Assembly: GCA_026002695.1 (NCBI GenBank)
Contig: BOCB01000005.1
Location: 1-49,833, forward strand
Reading direction: 5' to 3'
DNA length: 49,833 nucleotides
Source: Synergistales bacterium
GTDB lineage: Bacteria > Synergistota > Synergistia > Synergistales > Synergistaceae
Within the stretch, counting starts at the first letter, position 1; each line of letters begins with the position of its first letter. Of the stretch, positions 16,189-23,928 are shown in pieces. Made by a program: the position numbers and the translations under genes. The notes beneath the pieces are model-generated. The model saw only the letters and a program-made list of their open reading frames with translations, had not been told where the DNA came from and ran no database searches.

Positions 16189-18940
16189 ATTTGAGAAACA
16201 TCAACCCCGTAAGGGGACGGAAACGGTGGTAGGAGGATGAAAGTCTGACGACTCGATTTGAGAAACATCAACCCCGTAAGGGGACGGAAACGCTTGTCGG
16301 CCACTTATCAATTAACTTGATTAACATTTGAGAAACATCAACCCCGTAAGGGGACGGAAACGCAACACTCCGCACCAACGCAGCGTGGTCAGCAATTTGA
16401 GAAACATCAACCCCGTAAGGGGACGGAAACCGAAGAATGATACGTGCCTCGTCTTCCCCATTAGCAATTTGAGAAACATCAACCCCGTAAGGGGACGGAA
16501 ACAAAAATTCCGGCATTGTTTGTGTTGGCAGCGTTCAATTTGAGAAACATCAACCCCGTAAGGGGACGGAAACCTATCACTATTTTCTCATAAAATCGTC
16601 AAATTGATTTGAGAAACATCAACCCCGTAAGGGGACGGAAACCTATCACTATTTTCTCATAAAATCGTCAAATTGATTTGAGAAACATCAACCCCGTAAG
16701 GGGACGGAAACTCGAGGGTACTGAACGGACATATATGGACAAATATTTGAGAAACATCAACCCCGTAAGGGGACGGAAACCAGGATCAGCTTGCCGATGA
16801 GAAAGTGGAGGCGTATTTGAGAAACATCAACCCCGTAAGGGGACGGAAACCTGACGAGATAAGCGAGTTCAGTCAGGCGACAATTTGAGAAACATCAACC
16901 CCGTAAGGGGACGGAAACTCTCCGAAGTTGTCTACAACTTCGCCAAAACGATTTGAGAAACATCAACCCCGTAAGGGGACGGAAACTCTAACTCTATGCC
17001 GTATTCACGGCGTGTTATCATTTGAGAAACATCAACCCCGTAAGGGGACGGAAACCTGTCCATTGATTGTAGGTTCATATGCAATATAATTTGAGAAACA
17101 TCAACCCCGTAAGGGGACGGAAACTCTTTTCCTGTTGCCATTGTTACCCGCTCCTTTAATTTGAGAAACATCAACCCCGTAAGGGGACGGAAACATAACA
17201 AGCGCGCGTTCATTATCAGGCAATTTATTTGAGAAACATCAACCCCGTAAGGGGACGGAAACGCTATAACCAACGACCTTTCATTGTCGGGCAGCTTATT
17301 TGAGAAACATCAACCCCGTAAGGGGACGGAAACATATCAAACCTCCTCTAACCATGACGACGTTTCATTTGAGAAACATCAACCCCGTAAGGGGACGGAA
17401 ACTTGAATGTGTGTAACCATGCGTGCTCCGGTCGGATTTGAGAAACATCAACCCCGTAAGGGGACGGAAACATGAAGTTTCGTCTTGGTTGGAGGAAGTC
17501 TAACAAATTTGAGAAACATCAACCCCGTAAGGGGACGGAAACGAAAACCGGATTGTCAAGTAACTCGGACAAGCTGATTTGAGAAACATCAACCCCGTAA
17601 GGGGACGGAAACAATTCGCCGCTCGCTTGCATTTTGCGAGCTGTATTTGAGAAACATCAACCCCGTAAGGGGACGGAAACCCGCTCGTTATCGGGTAGCT
17701 TTCGCGCTACCGTATTTGAGAAACATCAACCCCGTAAGGGGACGGAAACTTCCGAAGAAGTCATTTTCCATTTCCCCCTTTGCATTTGAGAAACATCAAC
17801 CCCGTAAGGGGACGGAAAGCATATCGCCAGACAGTTTCATTTTACGGGCTGCATTTGAGAAACATCAACCCCGTAAGGGGACGGAAAGGATAGCTGCTAT
17901 GACGAGTGCTCTCTCGTTGTATTATTTGAGAAACATCAACCCCGTAAGGGGACGGAAAGGCTCAACGCACTCGTGTTCACAAACGACAGCAGTTATTTGA
18001 GAAACATCAACCCCGTAAGGGGACGGAAACGCTTGCGCTTCGCAAGTTTCACAAATGTCCGTCATATTTGAGAAACATCAACCCCGTAAGGGGACGGAAA
18101 CCAGAGAACGGACTGACAGACGACGGAGAGTATTCCATTTGAGAAACATCAACCCCGTAAGGGGACGGAAACGATGAAAAAAACGCTCCCCTTACACGAT
18201 GTAAATTTGAGAAACATCAACCCCGTAAGGGGACGGAAACAATATCTGCAGTTCTGGCGGGTATTACTTTTACCTGATTTGAGAAACATCAACCCCGTAA
18301 GGGGACGGAAACCCCTTCCCCTTCCCTGCCTGCTTGCCTACTCTATGATTTGAGAAACATCAACCCCGTAAGGGGACGGAAACCACATTTTGCCGCCGCG
18401 TCATTTATTTGTGTTGTATTTGAGAAACATCAACCCCGTAAGGGGACGGAAACACCTCAACCATTGCCTTTTCTTTTCCCGTTGCCAATTTGAGAAACAT
18501 CAACCCCGTAAGGGGACGGAAACGGCTCTAAGCCTGTCAATCGCCGCTATAACCACGGATTTGAGAAACATCAACCCCGTAAGGGGACGGAAACGCATAA
18601 TCCAAGTCATAAGGCTCATCTACGTAGATTTGAGAAACATCAACCCCGTAAGGGGACGGAAACAATGCGGAGTGATTTGTAGCAAAGTCCCAAATTATTT
18701 GAGAAACATCAACCCCGTAAGGGGACGGAAACACATTAAAAACGCGCTGCGCAGCGCCTATGACGAATTTGAGAAACATCAACCCCGTAAGGGGACGGAA
18801 ACCGGGAATACGCGAGCTACTACCATCTACCTCTTCATTTGAGAAACATCAACCCCGTAAGGGGACGGAAACGGAGTGATTCATCGCAAAGTCCGCTATT
18901 GCGTATTTGAGAAACATCAACCCCGTAAGGGGACGGAAAC
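16189..18940 (+). CRISPR. CRISPR array, 40 repeats of 36 bp and 39 spacers
   Basis: Repeats start at 16189, 16256, 16326, 16395, 16467, 16538, 16607, 16676, 16745, 16815, 16883, 16951, 17020, 17089, 17159, 17227, 17298, 17367, 17436, 17507, 17577, 17645, 17714, 17784, 17853, 17924, 17995, 18066, 18137, 18205, 18277, 18348, 18418, 18488, 18559, 18628, 18697, 18767, 18837 and 18905. The consensus begins ATTTGAGAAACATCAA, has a CCCCGTAAGGGG hairpin (GNRA-type loop) and ends GACGGAAAC, giving an ACGGAAAC crRNA tag. Spacers are 31-36 bp. Repeats 24-26 end in G instead of C. Spacers 6 and 7 are identical. The last repeat is not degenerate. Orientation matches the cas operon, so the leader is at the left. 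Confidence 0.98.
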
Positions 18941-19047
18941 GTCGGAAAAAACACAGTTGTGCGTTTTAATGGAATCATAACTCTCCACTAAACCCGGGGC
19001 AGTTCAGTCCCCTATGGGCGGCCAACCTTGTATATAAATAAACCGCG

Positions 19048-19076
19048 TTTTCAAAACATCCAAACTGTGCTATTCT
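19048..19076 (+). promoter_or_regulatory. Possible promoter of miaA, giving a nearly leaderless mRNA
   Basis: TTTTCA (19048-19053) and TATTCT (19071-19076) are 17 bp apart; each matches consensus at four of six positions. The start codon follows after 7 bp, and no Shine-Dalgarno site is visible. Moderate to weak. Confidence 0.3.
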
Positions 19077-19083
19077 TCATGTT

Positions 19084-20064
19084 ATGGACAGCCTGCACGA
19101 AAATCCGAACGAACGCAATATCCGCGAACTGACTGCTGAAAATATCGTCCCCGCCGTAATCGGGCCGACGGCGGCGGGGAAAACACGCGCCGCGTTCGAG
19201 CTCGCGCGGGCTCTCGGCGGCGAGATAATATCCGTTGATTCGCGGCAGGTTTATCGTTATCTCGACATCGGCACGGATAAAATATCCGCAGCCGACCGAA
19301 AGATTGTCCCTCATCATCTCATAGACATTGCCGATCCCGACGAGGTGTTCACTGCGGCCGACTTCGTTCGCTTGACAGAGGGCGCTGTGAAAAGAATAAG
19401 GGCGCGCGGTAAAATTCCGATACTCGCGGGCGGCACGCCGATGTATTATAAGGCGCTCTCAGGCTGCGTCCTTTCCGATGGCATACCGAGCGACGAGGAG
19501 ACGCGGAAAAAATTATACGCCGAGGACATCGCGAACCTGCGGCGCAAACTGCGCGAGGCCGACGCGGCGAGCGCGGAGCGCATTCATCCGAACGACAAGC
19601 TGAGGATTTCTCGCGCCCTTGAGATTTATATTTTAACCGGCCGCCCCGCGTCCGAGATTTACGCGCGCAATGATAAAATCGGCGCGTCGCTGAAGGTTTT
19701 TTATTTCGGATTCACCTCGCCGAGGGAGAGATTATATGAAAAAATATCCGCGCGCGCGGCTGGACAGTTTGCCGCCGGATACGCCGACGAGGTAAAATGG
19801 TTGCTGGACAACGGTTACGGGCCGGAACTGCCGGCGCTTCAGGGCTTTGGCTACAGGGAGCTCGCGGAGTATATTCACGGGAAAATTACCCTCGACGAGG
19901 CATTGCTCGGCGATATACGAGCTACGAAAGCGTTCTCCAAACGACAGATGACGTGGTTCAAGCATTTTTCGCCGGCTATATGGTATGATATGTCAGTGAT
20001 TTCACTTGAGGACGCCGTAAACGGCATGATCGGGATAATAACGGGTGGGGCAAACAGTGTATAG
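19084..20064 (+). CDS. miaA: tRNA dimethylallyltransferase MiaA
   Basis: Adds an isopentenyl group to A37 of tRNAs reading UNN codons. The P-loop is IGPTAAGKT, followed by the conserved SVDSRQVYRYLDIGTDK, PHHLIDI and LAGGTPMYYKAL segments; the tRNA-binding FGYREL and RQMTWF motifs are near the C-terminus. The length of 326 is normal. It is followed by ispH, which makes the isoprenoid precursor used by MiaA, so the pairing is functional. The promoter seems to lie just downstream of the CRISPR array. Confidence 0.93.
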   Translation: MDSLHENPNERNIRELTAENIVPAVIGPTAAGKTRAAFELARALGGEIISVDSRQVYRYLDIGTDKISAADRKIVPHHLIDIADPDEVFTAADFVRLTEGAVKRIRARGKIPILAGGTPMYYKALSGCVLSDGIPSDEETRKKLYAEDIANLRRKLREADAASAERIHPNDKLRISRALEIYILTGRPASEIYARNDKIGASLKVFYFGFTSPRERLYEKISARAAGQFAAGYADEVKWLLDNGYGPELPALQGFGYRELAEYIHGKITLDEALLGDIRATKAFSKRQMTWFKHFSPAIWYDMSVISLEDAVNGMIGIITGGANSV

Positions 20065-20098
20065 TTTTTTATCGTTACCCTTTAGGCTCATGATAATA
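20065..20098 (+). repeat. Dispersed repeat, copy A
   Basis: TTTTTTATCGTTACCCTTTA followed by GGCTC starts directly after the miaA stop. The same core (TATCGTTACCCTTTAGGCTC) recurs at 43635 and, on the other strand, at 39881; a shorter relative is at 31382. Flanking TTATCGTTA / TAACGATAA-like ends can pair into a hairpin. Confidence 0.6.
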
Positions 20099-20127
20099 AA
20101 ATTGATTATGACATTGGCGGTTAAATA

Positions 20128-20961
20128 ATGAACTTCATTGTGGCGAGTCCGACAGGCCTCTGTTTCGGTGTGAGACGCGCCATTGAGCGCTTGGAGGCGG
20201 CGCTGAAGGAGTACGGCACGGTCTACGCGCTCGGCAGTCCGATACACAACCCTCAGGAGGTCGCCCGCCTCGCGGGACAGGGCTTGAAGCTCGTGCAGAG
20301 CGCGTCAGAAGTCCCCGGAGGGAGCGTTGCGTTCGTGAGAGCGCACGGGCTTTCCCGCGTTGAGATGCGCGAGATAGAATGCCGCGCCCGTGTGGTAATC
20401 GACGGAACGTGCCCGTTCGTGCGCACGGCTCATGAACGGGCTGAAGCTCTCGCGGGCGAGGGTTATCTTGTGATGATATTGGGCGACTCGAACCACCCGG
20501 AGGTGCGCGGGATACTCGGACACATCGACGGCAAATCCATCGTAATATCCGGCGCGGACGATATAGACGAGCGCGCGCGTTATCCCCGCGTCGGCGTGCT
20601 GAGCCAGACAACGCAGAAGGAATCGTCGCTCGCCGAGGCTCTCGCTAAATTGGTCTTTGTCACGGGAGAGATTAAGGTATATAATACAATTTGCCGTGCT
20701 ACAATAGAACGGCAGGAATCAATAAGAAAACTTGCCGCCGATGTGGACGGAGTCGTCGTTATAGGGGGCAGGAACAGCGCAAACACCCGCAAACTCGTCG
20801 AGATAGCTGAGTCTGAGGGCGTGTCTGTGTTGTGGATAGAACATTCAGGCGAACTCGACAGGGGGTGGATGCGGGGAAAGAACGCAATAGGAGTCGCGGC
20901 GGGCGGAAGCACTCCCGACTGGCTCATCAATGAATTGACACAATTATTACAGACGCTGTAG
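20128..20961 (+). CDS. ispH: 4-hydroxy-3-methylbut-2-enyl diphosphate reductase
   Basis: Last enzyme of the MEP isoprenoid pathway; reduces HMBPP to IPP and DMAPP with a [4Fe-4S] cluster. The three cluster cysteines are C12 (TGLCFGVRRA), C95 (DGTCPFV) and C189 (NTICRATIERQ). Substrate residues H40, H73, H123 and the NHPEV and SQTTQ motifs are present. AGGSTP replaces the more common AGASTP. In many Clostridia ispH is fused to S1 domains; here an S1-repeat gene follows within 25 bp as a separate gene. Confidence 0.93.
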   Translation: MNFIVASPTGLCFGVRRAIERLEAALKEYGTVYALGSPIHNPQEVARLAGQGLKLVQSASEVPGGSVAFVRAHGLSRVEMREIECRARVVIDGTCPFVRTAHERAEALAGEGYLVMILGDSNHPEVRGILGHIDGKSIVISGADDIDERARYPRVGVLSQTTQKESSLAEALAKLVFVTGEIKVYNTICRATIERQESIRKLAADVDGVVVIGGRNSANTRKLVEIAESEGVSVLWIEHSGELDRGWMRGKNAIGVAAGGSTPDWLINELTQLLQTL

Positions 20962-20982
20962 AGGTTGGAGGAGGCTGTGACG

Positions 20983-22530
20983 ATGGTGGATGAAATCCGC
21001 AATGATGAACTGACAACGCAGGACGCGAATGAAGAGACGATGGATAGTCTTTTGGAGCAGGTAGGTGGCTTCGAGGACATTCATCGCGGCAAGATAGTCG
21101 AGGGTACGATTGTGAGTGCCCGCGACGACGGCTGGCTTGTTGACGTAGGCTACAAGTGCGAGGGCGTCTTGCCCAAGAAAGAATGGACGCATCACGCGCT
21201 CGTTGAATCGGCGAGCGAACCGGTTGTCGGCGACAAAGTTCGCGTTCAGGTAACGAACATCAGCCAGGGCGAGGAGGCCCAGCTGACGTTGAGCAGGTGG
21301 CGCTGTGAGTTCGACGAGAGATGGAAGAAGTTAGAGGAGGAGCTCAAGAACAGCGAGATCATAGAGGTAAGGGGCCTGCGCAAGATCAAGGGCGGCCTTA
21401 TTGCCGACTGTTTCGGAATAGAGGGCTTCATACCCATATCCCATCTCGCGGAAGAGGGGCGGGGTGTCAATCCCGGACGCCTGATCGATCAGACTTTCCA
21501 GGTGAAAGTGATCGAGAAGGACCGGCACAAGCACCGTTTCGTCCTGTCACGCCGCTCCATAGCCGAAGAGGAGATGAACGTCGAGCGCGAGAAGTTCTAC
21601 GACAGCGTCCACGAGGGTGATGTCGTGGACGGCGAGGTCAGCAGCATAACGAGCTTCGGCGTGTTCGTCAACCTCGGAGTTATAGAGGGCTTGGTTCACA
21701 TAACCGAGCTCTCGTGGCAGCACAACGCCAAGGCCAAGGACATCGTCTCCAAGGGCGACAAAATCAGCGTCAAGGTGATCGGCATAGATAGAGAGAAGAA
21801 CAGAATATCCCTCTCGATACGCCAGGGTCAGCCCGATCCGTGGGACACGGTGGGAGAGCGCTGGCATAAGGACATGGAGGCGGAGGGCATCGTCACGAAC
21901 CTGACGGAGTTCGGCGCGTTCGTGGAGATAGAGCCGGGCGTCGAGGGGCTCATTCACATCGGCGACCTGAGCTGGAGCCGCATAAAGCACCCCAAAGAGG
22001 TAATCAAGAAGGGCCAGAAGATAAGCGTCATCGTGCTCGAAGTCGATTTGGACCGCAAGCGCATCAGCCTCGGCTACAAGCAGCTCAACGATCCGTGGCG
22101 CGAAATAACCTCGCGTTTCGCCAAGGACACTGATGTTGACGTCAAGGTAATACGGCTTGCCGACTTCGGCGCGTTCGTGGAGATAGAGCCGGGCGTCGAG
22201 GGATTGATACACATATCCCAGTTGAGCCGTCAGCGCGTCGAAAAGCCCGGCGACGTGCTCCAGCCCGGCCAGGAAGTGCGGGCTCGCATATTGGAGGTAG
22301 ACCCGGCCGCGCGCAGGATACGCCTCAGCATCAAAGTTCTCCAGCCCGGCGAAGACAAACCGGAGAGAGAACCGCGCAAACGCGAGGATGGCGGCGCGCC
22401 CCGCGAGCGCAGAAACCGCGACGACGGTGAGCGCAGGGGCGGCCCGAAAGGCGCTCCTCAGATGCCCTCAGAGGAAATGTCCGTCTCGATAGGCGACTAC
22501 CTGAAGGACGTACAATCCGAGCAGCCATAA
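20983..22530 (+). CDS. rpsA: Ribosomal protein S1-like, five S1 domains
   Basis: RNA-binding protein of 515 residues with five S1 domains, beginning near HRGKIVEGTIVSARDDGW, then NSEIIEVRGLRKIKGG, VHEGDVVDGEVSSITSFGVF, KDMEAEGIVTNLTEFGAF and DVDVKVIRLADFGAF. The last three carry the well-conserved FGAFVEI/GLIH core, as in S1 proteins that bind mRNA on the 30S subunit. The tail is charged and disordered (REPRKREDGG...). GGAGGAGG lies 8 bp before ATG 20983; the frame opens earlier at a TTG that overlaps this site, so the ATG was chosen. Confidence 0.88.
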   Translation: MVDEIRNDELTTQDANEETMDSLLEQVGGFEDIHRGKIVEGTIVSARDDGWLVDVGYKCEGVLPKKEWTHHALVESASEPVVGDKVRVQVTNISQGEEAQLTLSRWRCEFDERWKKLEEELKNSEIIEVRGLRKIKGGLIADCFGIEGFIPISHLAEEGRGVNPGRLIDQTFQVKVIEKDRHKHRFVLSRRSIAEEEMNVEREKFYDSVHEGDVVDGEVSSITSFGVFVNLGVIEGLVHITELSWQHNAKAKDIVSKGDKISVKVIGIDREKNRISLSIRQGQPDPWDTVGERWHKDMEAEGIVTNLTEFGAFVEIEPGVEGLIHIGDLSWSRIKHPKEVIKKGQKISVIVLEVDLDRKRISLGYKQLNDPWREITSRFAKDTDVDVKVIRLADFGAFVEIEPGVEGLIHISQLSRQRVEKPGDVLQPGQEVRARILEVDPAARRIRLSIKVLQPGEDKPEREPRKREDGGAPRERRNRDDGERRGGPKGAPQMPSEEMSVSIGDYLKDVQSEQP

Positions 22531-22557
22531 ATCGGCAGCAATACGGCGAAACTATTA

Positions 22558-22586
22558 TTGACGATCCGTGAGCGGGTCGGTATAAT
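22558..22586 (+). promoter_or_regulatory. Promoter of the tRNA-Arg gene
   Basis: TTGACG (22558-22563), 17 bp, TATAAT (22581-22586): a near-consensus sigma70 promoter, 26 bp before the tRNA. Confidence 0.8.
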
Positions 22587-22612
22587 AGCCGCGTTCTGTG
22601 TAACACTATACC

Positions 22613-22689
22613 GGACTCGTAGCTCAGCAGGATAGAGCGACGGCCTCCTAAGCCGTAGGTCTCCGGTTCGAATCCGGACGAGCCCGCCA
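22613..22689 (+). tRNA. tRNA-Arg, anticodon CCT
   Basis: Full cloverleaf: D stem GCTC/GAGC, anticodon stem ACGGC/GCCGT with loop CTCCTAA (anticodon CCT), T arm TCCGG-TTCGAAT-CCGGA and encoded CCA. The acceptor stem pairs GGACTCG with CGAGCCC, leaving one A-C mismatch at the third pair. The gene has its own promoter and terminator. Confidence 0.95.
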
Positions 22690-22697
22690 GAAATAGC

Positions 22698-22730
22698 AAC
22701 CCCTCAGAGGTATTTTCTGAGGGGTTTTTT
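22698..22730 (+). terminator. Intrinsic terminator after tRNA-Arg
   Basis: CCCCTCAGA pairs with TCTGAGGGG (9 bp) and is followed by TTTTTT. Confidence 0.9.
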
Positions 22731-23107
22731 AGTGGGGTTTATGTAATGGGTTCTCTATGGGTTCTTTTTGAAATTTGAGCGTTTCGGAGGGTGCGGGTTG
22801 GGGAGCTTGACATAGGGGCGGCGCCGGGTAAAATCGAAACGTAGGATTTTTCTCGAAAGAAAGGAGGAGGGGGGTGGCCGCCATTCGCTGAACGGCAGCC
22901 CCCTCGCGTCCCCCGAGCGTACCGTTCGGTACTTCTGTTTGATGGAATCGGAATCCAAATTATACAAATTGACAAACTAAGCAAATGATGTAATACTATC
23001 GGCTGTTAACATAAAGATGCGTGTTTATACCGCGTGGATGGGGGAGAGCGAAATGCTGCGAGCGGCGTCGAATTTGCAAAAAAATTACACAAATTTGCAA
23101 AAATCGC
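22731..23107. other. Intergenic region without a supported gene
   Basis: No frame with a ribosome site was found. It holds a GC-rich imperfect palindrome (GGGGGTGGCCGCC ... GGCAGCCCCC, about 22870-22905) and two copies of AATTTGCAAAAA near 23070 and 23095. On the minus strand a frame ending at 22996 begins at ATG 23271 (MIKADEVLRKGYIGYLREL); its beginning looks protein-like, but it runs through the tetranucleotide tract into unlikely sequence, so it may be a gene fragment. Confidence 0.4.
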
Positions 23108-23183
<76 letters not shown>

Positions 23184-23331
23184 TGATAAATGTATCACCT
23201 TTAATAGATTCTTCTAATTCCCTTAGATACCCTATATACCCTTTTCGCAAAACCTCATCAGCTTTAATCATAGCCGTCGCGTCAGTGCGCGGAACAAGCC
23301 TTTGTGCCTGTCCGCTAGGGGGAGCTAAACT

Positions 23332-23928
23332 ATGGCATTCGGCGTAAAGCTGATGGCGCTGCGCGATTGGTGCAGGGGGGTGATTTTGCCCGTGTCCGAA
23401 CTTATTGACATAATTCGGACCGCAACAGAACAGAACAGAACAGAACAGAACATACTGGACTTCGGTGCGGGAACTTTGTTCTGGACTAAAAAACTCACTT
23501 TCCTCTATCCGGAATCCACTATCTACGCGGTTGACACGTTCTACGCCGAAAACGAGGCGAAGCTGCCGAAGACGCCTAACGTGATATACCTCGCAGACAT
23601 AGCGGCAACGCTCACAGAAACCGACTTCGCGCTCGCGTGGTGCTGTGATGTGCTTCATCACATCTCCGCCGAAAATGAGCGCGGCATACTCACTCAAATG
23701 GCGGCGAAGTCGGAGACAATTATAGTTAAGGATATCGATTGTACGCATCGCTTCGGCAATTTTATGAACCGTATGCACGATCGTTACATCAACGGCGAAC
23801 GCATACGTGACATTGATCCGAAACGAGTTGCCGCGTTGCTCGAATCCGTTGGGTTCGCGGTCGAGTACCGCTATCTGCCCAAAATTTGGTATCCGCATTT
23901 CGTGCTGATAGCAAGGAGGAGCAAATGA
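23332..23928 (+). CDS. SAM-dependent methyltransferase with a pentanucleotide contingency tract
   Basis: Class I methyltransferase fold: motif I ILDFGAGT, the acidic end of strand 2 in IYAVDTF, and a DVLHHIS segment typical of Methyltransf-11/12-like enzymes. AGGGGGAG precedes ATG 23332 by seven bases. Five AACAG units (23424-23448) lie directly before motif I and read as TEQNRTEQN; gain or loss of one unit shifts the frame, so the enzyme is probably switched ON and OFF by slippage. The present count leaves it ON. The stop overlaps the next start (ATGA), linking it to the polysaccharide genes. The acceptor is unknown, probably a glycan or lipid. Confidence 0.75.
   Translation: MAFGVKLMALRDWCRGVILPVSELIDIIRTATEQNRTEQNILDFGAGTLFWTKKLTFLYPESTIYAVDTFYAENEAKLPKTPNVIYLADIAATLTETDFALAWCCDVLHHISAENERGILTQMAAKSETIIVKDIDCTHRFGNFMNRMHDRYINGERIRDIDPKRVAALLESVGFAVEYRYLPKIWYPHFVLIARRSK
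23424..23448. repeat. Pentanucleotide tract, 5 units of AACAG, within the methyltransferase
   Basis: Five perfect units followed by AACAT. Because five is not a multiple of three, each unit change alters the frame upstream of the SAM-binding motif. Confidence 0.85.

Noticed and set aside
16268..18842. Open frames across the CRISPR array (repeating FPSPYGVDVSQI or LRNINPVRGRK)
   Set aside because: They are translations of the repeat and have no start signals.
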